Assembly (NCBI RefSeq): GCF_015706575.1
Contig: NW_024037076.1
Location: 16,124,898-16,188,897, forward strand
Origin: Patiria miniata
Taxonomy: Eukaryota; Echinodermata; Asteroidea; Valvatida; Asterinidae
Length of the DNA: 64,000 bases
Direction of reading: 5' to 3'
Under the pieces are notes generated by a model that was given only the letters and a program-made list of their open reading frames with translations, did no database searches and had not been told where the DNA came from. A program made the position numbers and the translations under genes. Positions 1-11,250 of the stretch are shown here, piece by piece; position 1 is the stretch's first letter; the number at the start of each line of letters is the position of its first letter.

Positions 1-935
1 GATGATATGGTATCGTCAGCAAGAGAGTCGTTTTCATACATGCGTTTCTATTTCCTGTAAAGTTCAGCACTACGGGATGCTAAGCCTGGATGTAATTAGT
101 GCGGCAGCTCTTGGGATGTCCTTGCACCACCACATCAACAAACCGGTGTCATAGTTATCAGGGGTTGGATCAATGTCAGCTAGATGGTGTTTGAGCTCAT
201 TGGTGAAGCCTTCACAGTTGGCCTTACTAAGTTGAAACAGCGGTGGAATGGAATTGTTGCGAAGAGACAGCAGCAGTCACTTTGATTCCAATAGGGCGAT
301 GTCGGGTCTTTGGAATGGGGTCAAGGACCATCTTGTTGCTAAGTGAGGCGATGTTGTGGCTCACCAAGGGCGGATACAGGGGGGGGGGGGGGGCCAATGG
401 GGGCCAAGGCCCCCCAAAAACGAAACCAATTTTTTTTTATTTTATGTGACGTCGCAATAAAGGCAGGCAATGAGTACACCACCATCTTTTCCTCAAAAAA
501 ACATTGGTAAAAGTGGTCAGAAATTGCCTCAGATCGCACCACAGAGCATCTAGAATCCAAAAAAAAATTCGGGGCCCTTATAAGCGGGCCCCGAACCCCA
601 CGCCGTAATTTTTTGACCCACGTCTTGGGGGGACCAAATTTTTGTGGGGCCCCCCAAAAATTGTCTTCTGGATCCGCCCTTGTGGCTCACAAGGGCTAGA
701 GCAGGGTTGAAACTTTATCTCCAGCCTCCACTGTGGAAAAACTTCGACAGTTTCGCATTTGTGAATAAGGCTCAGTTGACTTGCTTCGGCCAGCGATTCA
801 AAAGCGTCGACGTCTGTGCTGGAATGATAGCCAATGATGCTGCTGTGGCTATTAAATCCCCGATAATTATGCGTGGCTTGGGCTGTTTTGTGGATTGTGG
901 CGGTGGCATTAGGATGGAAGACCTGGAGGTGCTTA
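1..935 (-). mobile_element. LINE (jockey/CR1-like) endonuclease-region fragment
   Basis: Read on the minus strand, about 870 down to 690 gives a degraded apurinic-type endonuclease: a GDFNSHS-like motif that needs one frame slip, then GYHSS, LAEASQLSLIH and a W-R/NPDL-like stretch. Beyond the inserted MITE (365-682), minus-strand text at about 250-1 gives KANCEGFTNELKHHLADIDP, then a DIPRAA-like motif. These resemble the segment between endonuclease and reverse transcriptase in jockey/CR1-type LINEs. Stops and frame changes are present, so it is a dead 5'-part fragment. The family is inferred from motifs only. Confidence 0.6.
365..682. mobile_element. hAT-type MITE (318 bp) with exact 8-bp TSD
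   Basis: The element starts CAAGGGCGGATACAGG, and its right end reads as CAAGGGCGGATCCAG on the other strand. It is flanked by TGGCTCAC at 357-364 and 683-690, an exact 8-bp duplication typical of hAT. A G-run follows the left terminus. The interior carries the phrase about GCCTCAGATCGCACCACAG found in several other elements here. No coding capacity. It sits inside the LINE fragment and is therefore younger than it. Confidence 0.85.
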
Positions 936-1088
936 AATCAACTCCGCTCTGAAGTGGCTCGCACCAAAAGCAACATGAAGAAGTGGGGATTTTCCTCAAC
1001 CGACAAACACCCTGTGTGAGTGCGGTACTGCAGAGGACACTTTACAACATTTCATATTTAGATGCCAGGCACTAAAGGGTTGGTCATA
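936..1088 (+). mobile_element. LINE reverse transcriptase C-terminal fragment
   Basis: The plus strand encodes LRSEVARTKSNMKKWGFSS, a stop, then in another frame CECGTAEDTLQHFIFRCQAL. The C-x-C-G...H...C arrangement after an M-x-KWG motif is typical of the extreme C-terminus of jockey/RTE/CR1-type ORF2 proteins. It abuts the opposite-strand LINE fragment, so the two may be one insertion with an inverted 5' part. It is broken by at least one frameshift. Confidence 0.6.
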
Positions 1089-4000
1089 TTTTGGCCCTTA
1101 AAGGGGGGCCGATTTCCCCCCTTTCAACTTTTTCCGCAATACTCTTGAAAAGTTATTTATTTCGCGGCCTGAGCTGTCCTGACTTTTTAGCCTCGAGTCT
1201 TGCACATCTTTTGATACCAAAAACATACAATTCGAAACACAGGTTGCCGCGCAGCGAAATATTTTCGGCGCTACCCTCCGTCAAAACTGAATTTCCCCAT
1301 ATATGTAGTGTACACATTTGAATTACCATACGTGCTTATGAATAATTAATTAGCCGTAATTCCAAAACCCTTTGACCCATAGTCATGAAATTTCTTGGGT
1401 TTGTTCATGTTAAGTTGTTCTATGCATGTAACAAGTTTCATAATTTTTCGTCACGCGATGACCATGCGTGAGATGGTCAAAACAACCCGGCCCTTTTCGG
1501 ACGAAAGTGACATGTTCCCATGTTTTCTTCAGGAAAACCCATAAATACTTTCATAATAACATTTATTACACTGGGAAAACTCTCAACCAAATACAATATG
1601 TGCTCACTTGCCTCGAAAATCTTCGCAAACCCTTCCGAAAGGCAAATTTTAGGTGAAAATGACCCACGAACTTTGACCTCAGGTCAAGGTCACTAAAGGT
1701 CAATGGAAAAAATGGCAACATCAATTTTCTTGTTCTCAGGACTCATAAGATTACATTTATAATGGTTGCCATAAATTAACATGATATGCCAACGGAAGTA
1801 CATTGGCCCCCCACTAAATATTATTCTCCATGCATGGGCGGAGATCGGGGGGGGGGGGGGGGGACACGTCCCCCACAATTTTTTGGACCGGGACGCCAAT
1901 GGTAATGCCCCAGCAAAAAATTATTCCGAGGCATAAGACCTAAATTTTACCATTCCATTGAGTTCATTTTTTCAAGCATTAACGTGATGTCTGTTTCATC
2001 CAAATAATTATTTTCGTCGAGACCCGAGTTTATGCTTGTCTGGAGTAGTGCATTGATTAAAGTCACTCTTGACAAGTACAAGCAGATGTCTCAATAAAAC
2101 CTCGTTTTCATACCTCCGGATCTCTTCGATTCAGCTGTTTGAATTACATATGGACAATGATCGATGTGCATGCAGAGCTCATGTACAGAGGTACATCTTT
2201 TTCTTATTAACCTCAGAAATGATTGCTTAGTGATCAAAGTGATTTGAGATTTGATTTTTTTGTTTCATATTACATACAAAATGTAAGCGCTCAAGCAGCA
2301 TTAGAACCCAAGCCGAGTATTTCCTGCAGTTTCTTCAGCAAATTCAAAATGTGCTCATCCTCATCATTTTCAGGCGCTTAATCAATTCTTAAAATAAATA
2401 TTTTTCGCTTTACTTTCAAAACGGTACATGTAGGCTTATATACCGTCCAATCGTTTTCCATCCGTGTATGATCAAATTGATTTTTGACATCTTTTTTGCA
2501 AATACACGTATACATCTCGTCTGTGCACTTTGTACTTGTTGCGCACTATTTGGCGGAAAGCCGTCCACTCTGTCAGTCTGTCCTTAGTGCCCTGGATGTG
2601 GTTATGACTTACAGTTAAAACCTAACCAAAATGGCACACACACACACACGGACACACAGAAGGAATACGCGATCGCAATATCTTTCTGTCTGGCTTGAAA
2701 GCCAGGGGGATAAAAAGGAAAAAGAAAAATCTACCACACTGTCGTCTGCTTAAACTGGTTCCCGTTCCCTCCGCTCCATGTTCTTCGGACTTCGAATATA
2801 TATAGGGACAGATAGCTTACTCTAGCAATAAATCCTTGGCGCACCCAAGGGGAGGGGGGGGGGGAGAGGGGGGCTTGAGCCCCCCTAAGAGGTTTTGTTT
2901 TTGGGGGGGGGGGGAGGGCCGAGGGGGGGGGGGGTGAAAATGTTTGTTTTAGTTCCACGACTTGACCGTGCCCTTACAAAAATCTCCCATGTAATTACAG
3001 TCGCCCCGACTGGAAATTTGTTAATTATAAGTGAATACGGTTAACTGGTTCAACAGGAAATTGGGCACCCCCAACCCCAATCTAACATCCAACCCCTCCA
3101 CCCCCCCCCCCCCCTCAGAACCCTGGCCACGCCGCTGGTAATAGTACATGTAGTTTACTGCAGCGTTCATTGTTGCGTGTCATTACGGCTGTTTAAGACA
3201 TGGCAATATCCAGACAAATCAAACGCATAATTATAGGCTATTGCTCATCTTACAATCATCCACGTGTTTCCGCCCATCAGGACATAATTGCCTGTACAGA
3301 ACAAAAAAGAAACCACATGGTCGAGTGGTCAGCTTCGTTGCCCACTGATCTTAATTTTTTTTTACCCTTTAGAAAAGTAAGAGATGCAGCCACTTTTTCA
3401 GAAACTATTCATTTTTCTCCCCGGCCCCCAAATTGGATATGCTGAAGATGCCTGGACTGATGCCGAAGGACGAAGTGATTCCAGTAAGCATTTTGTGAGA
3501 GGCCCCGACAATGTGGGCCCGAGGCCGGCCTGGGCCCGTACGTTAATCCGATACTGGGGAGGAGGGAGAGGTCGGACACCATGATACTCTATAGCTTGCG
3601 CTGTTTATGGAATTCCGAATGTTTCGTACATGTACTGCCCAATTCTGGTTATCTTGACAGCTTTTCCTTTATTGAGGTTTGCATCTACGTTACATTATCA
3701 CAAGAACAGTGCTAGATCCGCCATTTTTAATTAAATTAACAAATTTAATACTGTCAAACAAATAGTTCAGCGCCCCATCATCCTGCGTTTGTTACAAAGC
3801 CAAACGCAATTAACATCTAGTTTTTTATCTTTATTTTATTCTTATTTAATTTTTTTAAGGAAACGCAAAGTTGCCAAGCACAGTGGGTACAGCATACAAC
3901 CGTCCTGTTCAATGCATATTGAAAAGAAGTAGACAATAAGAACGAGATTGTAAGGCATGGTCATACATTTTGGCCTTCGATTTATATGGTGAGTTTTTAC

Positions 4001-4231
4001 AACATTTATATGCATCTGGGGGATATTACTGGTTGCGTCCCGGATGAAATGTTAAAACTAATTTGAGTGTCCATATTATGTTATCCCCATCCTAAGGGAT
4101 CACTACCCACGTGGATTAAAAAAAATGATTGGAAGCAAATTGATTGAGGCTTTTCCACAAAATTATGCTTTTCAAACAAATGGTAAACTCATCATTAATA
4201 CAGGTGTATAAGGTTACATGATGTTCTTGGA
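1089..4231. other. No gene seen; G-runs and simple repeats
   Basis: No convincing exon. Visible items are a GGTCA-rich patch (about 1672-1700), long G-runs at about 1848-1862 and 2848-2935, a short CA microsatellite (2634-2655) and a C-run near 3100-3114. The G-runs resemble those that follow MITE termini elsewhere in the window, but I cannot pair two ends here. The remainder is ordinary AT-rich sequence. Confidence 0.4.
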
Positions 4232-4499
4232 GATCACGCCAGTGGCGTAGCCACCGGGGGGGGGGGGGGGGGGGCGTGGGGGGGGGGCGTCCGCCCCCCA
4301 TGAAACCTTGTCGCCCCCAGTCCCCCCCCCCCACTGAGATTTTGAGTTTCAAAAAAATTATCATTGATCTAAATCTAAATAGTCGCGAATGATCCACATG
4401 ATGACCACTGAGAAACGACCCTTCGACAGGCGACCGCGGACCAGTAAGCTGACAACCGGCGTGACATAGCGCATAATGGTAATCTAAAATGCGTATTAC

Positions 4500-6722
4500 C
4501 AGTGTTGTAGGTCTCGAGACCGGTCTCGGTCTCGGTCTCGGTCTCGAGACCACTTTTTGCCGGCCTCGGTCTCGGTCTCGGTCTCGGGAGCTGTGGTCTC
4601 GGTCTTGGTCTCGGTCTCGGTCCCCTTTGGTCTCGATATTTTGGCTGGTCTCGAGTCGAGACCACCCAAAAAGAGAGGGGGGCGGATTCCGCCCCCGGCC
4701 CTTTTAGGGTTAAGTAAAGAATCAGTTTAGGGCAAATGTGACTGCAGTGTGATGCTAATGGACATGTCTCTCTTCACTTTCTAGTGAGTGAGGCATAGTC
4801 CAATAACCATTGCTCCTCTTCTTATTTTTCGTTTTTATTGTGGGATGATCTATTGAAACAAGCACTTTATAGCCATCCTCATTGATTCCAAATACAACTG
4901 AGATTTAAATCTTATGAATCAAGACTGAAACATTATTTTTACAGTCAGATTTTGTATTTTGAATATGGGGAACAATTCAACTCTTCTTCCCTAGAAATAT
5001 TGGTGATTTTTTTTCTATTTTCCTTTTCAATTTTTCCTTTATAAATATATTTATTAATGGATATTCATCATTTCGTAGACCGTTAAATTGGTATTAGTGG
5101 TGGACAGCTGAATTTTGTGATCTCTTTATTAAAATAGACACGACTTGGGAATAGAGTATGCAAATAACGTGAAATGTTCACAGTTACTACTCAATAACAT
5201 GTTCTTTATCCCAATTATATTTTTTACAAAATGGAGCGTGCCATTTGTTTTGATCATACGGTCACTTTCTTTTTGACTCGCCATGTATTCATCTTTTCAT
5301 CTGTGATAAACACAAATTGAGCTACTGCCATAGTCACACAAAAATAGAGTCTAATTGCCTGCCTCGAATCCTTCCTAAATGTCAATTGCAGTTGCATGAG
5401 TCGAGAAGAATTGTGTTCCATTAATCGCTATATGCTGCTTACGGCCATCACAATAAACTATTAATATATTGGCAATATGTCGTACTTGTTAATCACTAAA
5501 ATATTCAAGTAAATTGCCCAGCAAAGTAGCTGATGCGGGCGAAACGATGGCACGGTACAAAACACAGAGGCGTGGGCACTGAGTCATGAATCCAAAAAGT
5601 ACATCTCGCCCACCACATTCAGTTTGTGACAGCGCCCTTCTATTGTGTCGGCCATATTCTCAAATAGGCTAATGACGATGATGACGGCGGGCAATTAACA
5701 GAAGATAGATCAGGCAAATATGGTTCATCAATCTTCTATAGTATATGTAACGTTATTGACATTAAACAAAAATAAAGTGGCATTACATTTCAGCCTTAGC
5801 CAGGCCTTCTTCAGAGGTAAATGACAGAGGAACAAGAAACAAACATGTAGGGGACACACAAACATGCAGGGTTGGAAGGAGAATCACAAAGAGGGATGAG
5901 GGGGGGGGGGGGGGCAGACCAATCCATATCTGGCTACCATCTCTCAATTTTTTTGTCTACATGTACAAATCTATATTCCATGACTGAAATTTTAAAAAAT
6001 AAATCAATATTTTCTTGCTCCGAATTTTTTTCGAATCAGGTTTACAAGGAGGTCCAATGTAAAATTAAAGTTGCATTTAAATATCCGTTAGTGGTCATTG
6101 CTGAAACCAAGGGGTGGCTGTGGAGTTTAGGGTCCGAGTTCCTATAACAGATGAAACATCCACCTTTAACTTTTTACTTTTGTCAAGTTTCAACATGTTC
6201 AAGTTTTGCAAAAACTAGTACAAATTGTCGTACTCCTAAGTTAGTTTCTTCATCAGATTTACACTTTAAAGTAGTTAAACAATATTTAAAAAAAAATGTT
6301 TTTTTTTTAAAAAGTGGCAAAAATATAGAAGTTCATCAAATAAGGGTTTCCCCTTCTTTAAATTAGGTTGTTTCCAAATTTTTAATTGATTGTGACAATA
6401 ACAAATTCTGTTGCCATGTTGTAATTTATGGCATGAAGCAAACACGAAGAGCACTCGCATGACACAATTAAGCAGGTACAAGTGATTCCTAACCTTCAAT
6501 CACTTCCTTCACATCCCCATGAACATCAACATCTCAAGGACAGACTTGTTTATTTAGATTATTGTTATTTATTATCCGCGGTCTCGGTCTCGGTCTCGGA
6601 CCATTTCGGTCTCGGTCTCGGTCCGCCTTGAGGGGCTGGTCTCGGTTTCGGTCCCGGTCTCGCAACTTCAGGTCTCGGTCTTGGTCTCGGTCTCGGACTA
6701 TCCGGTCTCGACTACAACACTG
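4500..6722 (-). mobile_element. hAT-like element X, copy 1 (2.2 kb)
   Basis: Begins CAGTGTTGTAGGTCTC and ends with the complement TACAACACTG. Both subterminal regions are packed with GGTCTC/GAGACC repeats (about 4510-4660 and 6580-6715). It is near-identical to 24821-27025 in reverse orientation. Unlike that copy it has no matching 8-bp duplication (left flank CGTATTAC, right flank ACACCCAC), suggesting a rearranged flank. A small ORF of about 90 codons (5872-6147) exists in both copies, but nothing shows it is a gene. Non-autonomous. Confidence 0.75.
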
Positions 6723-6879
6723 ACACCCACTCACACCACGGAACACGTATTATAGACAGGTGTTCCGTGGGTCACACAGTTTCAGTCAGCGAAATCACGC
6801 CAATCGGCCACGCACAAACTTTTTCCTCCATTCATATAAGCTAAATAATAATAATAGACCAATAAAAATTCCTTGAAAT

Positions 6880-7634
6880 CAGTGGCGTAGCCACGGCGGG
6901 GCGTGGGGAGGGGGGGGGGGGGGGCGACAGCCCCCCATGAAACCTTGTCGCCCCCCCCCCCAAGTCGCCCCCCACTGAGATGTTGAGTTTTTAAAAAATA
7001 TTATCATTGATCTACATGACGCCATGGGCGTCAATCCTGGGGGGACTTTTTGAAGGGTGGGGGACACGATATCAAATGTCCCCCCCAGATTTTTGAACTC
7101 GTGTTTCATTTACCGGGCCCTATTATGTACTACAATGTATCTTTTGCTTAGAAAATATTGGTTAAAGTGGTCAGAAATTGCATCAGATAGCACCACAGAG
7201 CATTGAGAATCCAACATTTTTCGGGGCCCTTAAGCGGGCCCCGAACCCCACGCCTAGAGCTCAGAATTCTGGTAGCTGATTCAATGACTCCAACCTCGAA
7301 AACAATGTTCAAAATTTTTTCTTAATGCCTTTAGCTGAGAAAACCTCGAAAATTATGTTTAAATTATTATCTTTTGTGCTAAGATAATTATTGGTTAAAG
7401 TGGTAAGAAATTGCCTCAGATCACGCCACAGAGCATCGAGAATCCAATTTTTTTCGGGGCCCTTAAGCGGGCCCCGAACCCCACGCCGTAAGGGATTCGC
7501 GCTTCGCGCTTGCATCAGTTCTGATCAAGGTATGCCCCCCCCCCACTTTTGAGAAGCGATTGACGCCCCTACATGACGCCCCCATGAAATGTTCCAGCCC
7601 CCCACTGAAAAATTTCTGGCTATATACGCCACTG
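6880..7634. mobile_element. Y-family MITE copy containing Z
   Basis: Starts CAGTGGCGTAGCCACGG with a G-run, and runs like 4240-4370 through the phrase TTATCATTGATCT. It is interrupted by Z at 7023 and ends TATATACGCCACTG. Its own left flank (CTTGAAAT) does not match its right flank, whereas the right flank matches the left flank of the outer copy at 4240. Confidence 0.6.
7023..7571. mobile_element. hAT MITE Z, copy 1 (549 bp), exact 8-bp TSD
   Basis: Left terminus CATGGGCGTCAATCC; right end GCGATTGACGCCCCTA. CATGACGC flanks both sides (7015-7022 and 7572-7579). The interior consists of about two imperfect units of roughly 200 bp, each with a GGGGCCC...GGGCCCC dyad and the phrase about GCACCACAGAGCATCGAGAA. 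Copy 2 lies at 23824-24590 in the opposite orientation. No coding capacity. Confidence 0.85.
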
Positions 7635-8162
7635 GATCACGCCATAGACAATGGTATACAAAGCACACACTGTCCAAGAGTGATAAAACAGAACGCACCT
7701 GTAGTGTTGCTTCAGTCGACGCCGTTCACGTTATCACGTCAGGTTCACGCTTTGGACTCCCTTTGATTTTGGGTTCAGCTTCTTCGGACTTGAGCTCTAT
7801 TGTAAAAGTTGAGCGCACCTGGATTGGACAAGTTTCACTGGAGGATATTCGGATCACACCTCGTCCGGACCAGAGGCCATTTGGACTTCGCTTTTTAGAG
7901 GACAATTAAGAGATTCTGAGGAGGGCTTGGACATCCAACTAAGCACTTTGTTTTGTAAGGTAAGTCTACATTTTTTTTTACATTTCGTAGTTAATCATTG
8001 CTAGAGTGAAGGTTGTCAAATTGGCATTCGACTGAATATCTGACCAATTTGTTTTAATGATATTCTAATACTGTATGTGCTCTTCAACAAGTTCGAATGT
8101 TCCTTTTATGTGTATTATTTATGGTGGTTCTAAATGAACATCGCACTTTGTGAATATTGACG

Positions 8163-8340
8163 TCAATATTATATTAACGTCAAAAATTCACATCTCGCTC
8201 TCCGGTCGCAAATTGTGACGTCAATATTCGCAAAACTTTGACGTCAATATTCGCGCCAAAAACTTCACGTCTCGCTCTGCGGTCCCAATTATTGACGCGA
8301 AATATTCGCGTCAAAAAATGCACGTCCCGTTCTGGCATCC
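8163..8340. repeat. Imperfect ~70-bp tandem repeat with TGACGTCA palindromes
   Basis: Three diverged units each contain ATTGACGTCAATATT-like palindromes followed by a CACGTCTCGCTCTGCGGTC-like stretch. At least three near-perfect TTGACGTCAA sites lie within 100 bp. TGACGTCA is the full CRE (CREB/ATF) consensus, but no gene starts nearby, so a regulatory role is unproven. Confidence 0.5.
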
Positions 8341-8565
8341 GCAAATTTTCGGTCGTGAGTTTTATCCCCAGCAAGCTTCGTATTGCAGGTTGCCGCGCGA
8401 GCGGCTGCTTTGAAAACCCAACTACAGACGACGCCTGATTAACGCAACACAGCAAGCATCCTGTGGAATCATGGCTCCTGGTGTGCTGTCATTTTCAAGA
8501 AAGTTTACTTTTTTAAATACTGTCCCCAATCACCAAAGTTAGTGAGTCCACATTTTGTTTGCAAT

Positions 8566-8821
8566 TGGGTAAACATCCGTGAACGGTTGCAAACCACCTG
8601 GTCCCCTGACCTGACAATTCCCCGACGTCACTAAATTTCGTCTGAAATAGGATCAGGGAACCAGACTAGAAGAGCAACATTTTTATCTTAGTTTTTCCAG
8701 CATATATGAACACAAAACCATTACACAGGTCAGTGTAACAATATTTGCTATGAAATACTAACCCCCAAATCCATCCATTTCTGAAAATTTCAGCAAAAGC
8801 AAATGTTGCATATTACCTTAA
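8566..8821 (-). mobile_element. TTAA-type repeat fragment (same family as 43274-43560)
   Basis: The reverse complement runs parallel to 43274-43560: a TTAA-flanked start, a CATCATTTGC-like motif, a CAGAAATGGATGGA-like block and two GGTTCCCTGAC-type motifs. TTAA is present at the outer edge (about 8818). No ORF. A diverged non-autonomous DNA element is the simplest reading. Confidence 0.45.
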
Positions 8822-8845
8822 GCACGCCCACAATACTGTTACATC

Positions 8846-8890
8846 CATAGAGCTATATTAAATTAATTTGATTTAATATAGTTCTATGGT
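8846..8890. repeat. Short perfect-type hairpin
   Basis: CCATAGAGCTATATTAAAT and its near-complement GATTTAATATAGTTCTATGG are separated by about 6 bases, giving a roughly 19-bp stem. No poly-T or gene lies next to it. It is probably a MITE relic or chance cruciform. Confidence 0.5.
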
Positions 8891-9564
8891 AGTCTGAGTT
8901 TTGCCCGTGGTCGTTCATATTGTAAGCGAGAAAATACAGAAAAACACAACGGACAGTCTTTGGTGAAATAATTATAATGCACTACAGAATCGAAAAATAA
9001 AGTGCATCTTTCCAAGTCAAATTTCTTTGGCGTTTCTTTTTATGTAATATTTTTTATGAAACGAATGATGTGATCGATATCTTGTGCTTTGGTCAACTCG
9101 CCCCCTGACCAACTCGCTCCCTGGTCAATTTGCCCGACAGTCTTGCCTCTCCCGCCCCAGCATCTAAGTCTCTGAAACCTTTTTCCAGGCTTATGTGTGA
9201 AGGTATTCAGGTTATCTTTTATTTTTGTCCTTGGAAGACTATAACATATACAATAAAATAGTCAGGATCTGTACAAAATTCGTTTTAATTTCAACAAAGC
9301 AAAGAAGAAACAGTTTTAAACAACTTCAAAACGAAAATCTAAATGTAATTCAAAAGAAAAATCTAAATAAACTATTTACACAAATATTTACAGAGTACTC
9401 AAGTTAAATCAGGAGTTTCCTTAAATCAAAAGAAGTCAACAAACTCAAGAATGATCAACAAATTTAGGATTTTCTCAAAATATTAAACTCAAAAGTGAAC
9501 GCAATGAACAGCAAATATAAATCATGCAATTTCTCAAGTCAAACCGAATTAAACAAGTTCAGAG

Positions 9565-11250
9565 TCATTTCGTGTAAATACTTCATATAAGTGTCCACGC
9601 TCAAATTTTTTTTTTTATACTTTGTGGTATGAAAGGACTTGGGGAGCAAGTGACCAAAATAGACTTTTTTAAACCGATATTTTACTCGTTGCCATAATAA
9701 CGGGCCATTATGTGTTTTGGCCATTTTGGGGCAATTTTGAGGCTGCAAAAATTCATTTTTTTTGCGTTATTTCCAAAGGTCATCAAGCCAAAATGCGAAG
9801 TAATGACACAAAAGTCGATATATAACAACAAAGTATCATCCTTACCCTTACAAGAAAAAAATAGAAACGCTTCTGACAAATCAACTTTATTTTATTTTTA
9901 GGCCCTACAATACAGCATGTTTTTACGACTGGCAAAATTGCATTTTTTACCCCATTTTTAACCCTCCAAAATGGCACTTGCCAGGGCATTCAGAATAATT
10001 TCCCTTCGGCTATGGTTAGTTCAGACATTGGTCTTTTCATATCTGGTGAGAACATCTTGGGTTATTGTATATTCTTTGTGCAGTGGCGCTCCAAAAATTG
10101 TAAATTTCACAAAACCTTAAAAAGTGTATTTTCAGTTTTTTCCTTAAGTTGGTTTGAGTAATAACTTGTATAATTGGTATTGTTCTTGAATCTAGCACAT
10201 TTTCACAAACAGAATCACACATCATTTTAGACCAGTGGATGAATAGTAGGTCGTGTAGCCCCCCCCCCCCCAAACCTGGCTAGGCCCCGCCCACTTCCCC
10301 TTTGCTACCGAATTTAGAACTTGTATGTTGTATAACGAAACAAATGTTAATAAATAATATGCAAGTGAACACTTTAGAAATAACATAGACTTCTTTTTCA
10401 CAGCCTCCCCTTCCCCCACCTCCGGGGCATTGCTTGGGGTTGAGGGTGGGGTGTGACCACCCACCAATAACTTGGTTTTGTCGGTAAAATCATTGTCACA
10501 TGGGCAAAACTCATGTGTTTGCAAGTCGCAATGAATATAAAAATTGCCATATACATTGTCCTCTGATTGAAGTGCACCATTCTTCAAATGATGTCCAGTC
10601 CTTCCCGACCAGCTAGGCCCCGCCCATTCCCTTGCCAAATTTAGATTTTGATTTCTACATGTATTTGCCTAAATTAAATTGTAAAATATATATCAATTTG
10701 CAAGTGAACCTTTTACAATCTACACCAACAGCCGTCTCACAGCTAACCCCTTCCCCTGCCACCCCCACTCCCAAAGCTCAAAAGAGAACCACGCCCTCCC
10801 CCAACAAGTCAACAAGTTCAATTTTGTTCAGATTACATACATGCATATGGCCTCTGGGAAAGTCTGAACTATGTAAGGTGGCTTTCTTTACAACACGGGG
10901 CAGTTTGGAATATCTGAAAAGCGAGGAGGAGAAGGGGTGTGTATGTCTCGGGGGGGGGGGGGGAAGGGTGATCTGGACACACGCATGTACACTGCACATA
11001 TTTTTTTTTTATATTGCATGTTACTTTTGGAACTACAGCAAAGGTGTGTAAAGCAAAATGACTTAATTTTATTATTTCCAAAACGGAAAAGATATGGCGA
11101 TTTAGAGAGCAACTAACTTTAATTTGTTTATATTGAAATACATGTACTTTAAAACAAGGATCACTTCAGTAAAAACCCAAAGAGAAAACAGCATCAATTT
11201 GATTGCATGAATTTCACTCTGACTTGACTTGGCTATATATATATGTAGTC
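9565..11250. repeat. Left arm of a 13-kb inverted repeat
   Basis: The sequence from GTAAATACTTCATATAAGTG inward to about 11250 reappears in reverse complement at about 21000-22615, with clear divergence and indels. Shared landmarks include the outer CTTCATATAAGTGTCC block, GGGCCCGTTA-like and CTGGCTAGGCCCCGCCC-like segments, and ATGGCGATTTAGAGAGCAA near the inner edge. No coding region recognised. Confidence 0.7.

Larger units (their letters stand above)
4240..7634. mobile_element. hAT-type element Y (3.4 kb with nested insertions), 8-bp TSD
   Basis: Left terminus CAGTGGCGTAGCCACC; the right end reads CAGTGGCGTATATAG on the other strand. GATCACGC flanks both sides (4232-4239 and 7635-7642), an exact 8-bp hAT-type duplication. 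A second left-type terminus occurs inside at 6880, so the outer boundaries may belong to one long element or to two Y copies joined by rearrangement. A long G-run follows each left terminus. Element X (4500-6722) and element Z (7023-7571) are nested inside. No transposase was found. Confidence 0.7.

Noticed and set aside
1831-1905. G-run next to GGGCGGAGATC, resembling a MITE terminus
   Set aside because: No matching second end or target duplication could be found.
3424-3492. Possible tiny exon MLKMPGLMPKDEVIP before GTAAGC
   Set aside because: A start codon followed by a donor is easily met by chance; no partner exon or domain was found.
5528-5556. Hammerhead-ribozyme-like CTGATG...GAAAC
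   Set aside because: The conserved A after CUGAUG is missing and no stem II or flanking stems of adequate length can be drawn.
5872-6147. Small ORF conserved in both X copies (also 25393-25659)
   Set aside because: The two copies are near-identical DNA, so shared openness is not evidence of selection; no domain is recognisable.
7589-7909. 106-codon plus-strand ORF
   Set aside because: It begins inside element Y and continues into flanking DNA, so it is not one original frame. Possibly a remnant exon, but no support.
8180-8455. 91-codon minus-strand ORF
   Set aside because: It lies across the tandem palindromic repeat and repeats itself accordingly; no family resemblance.
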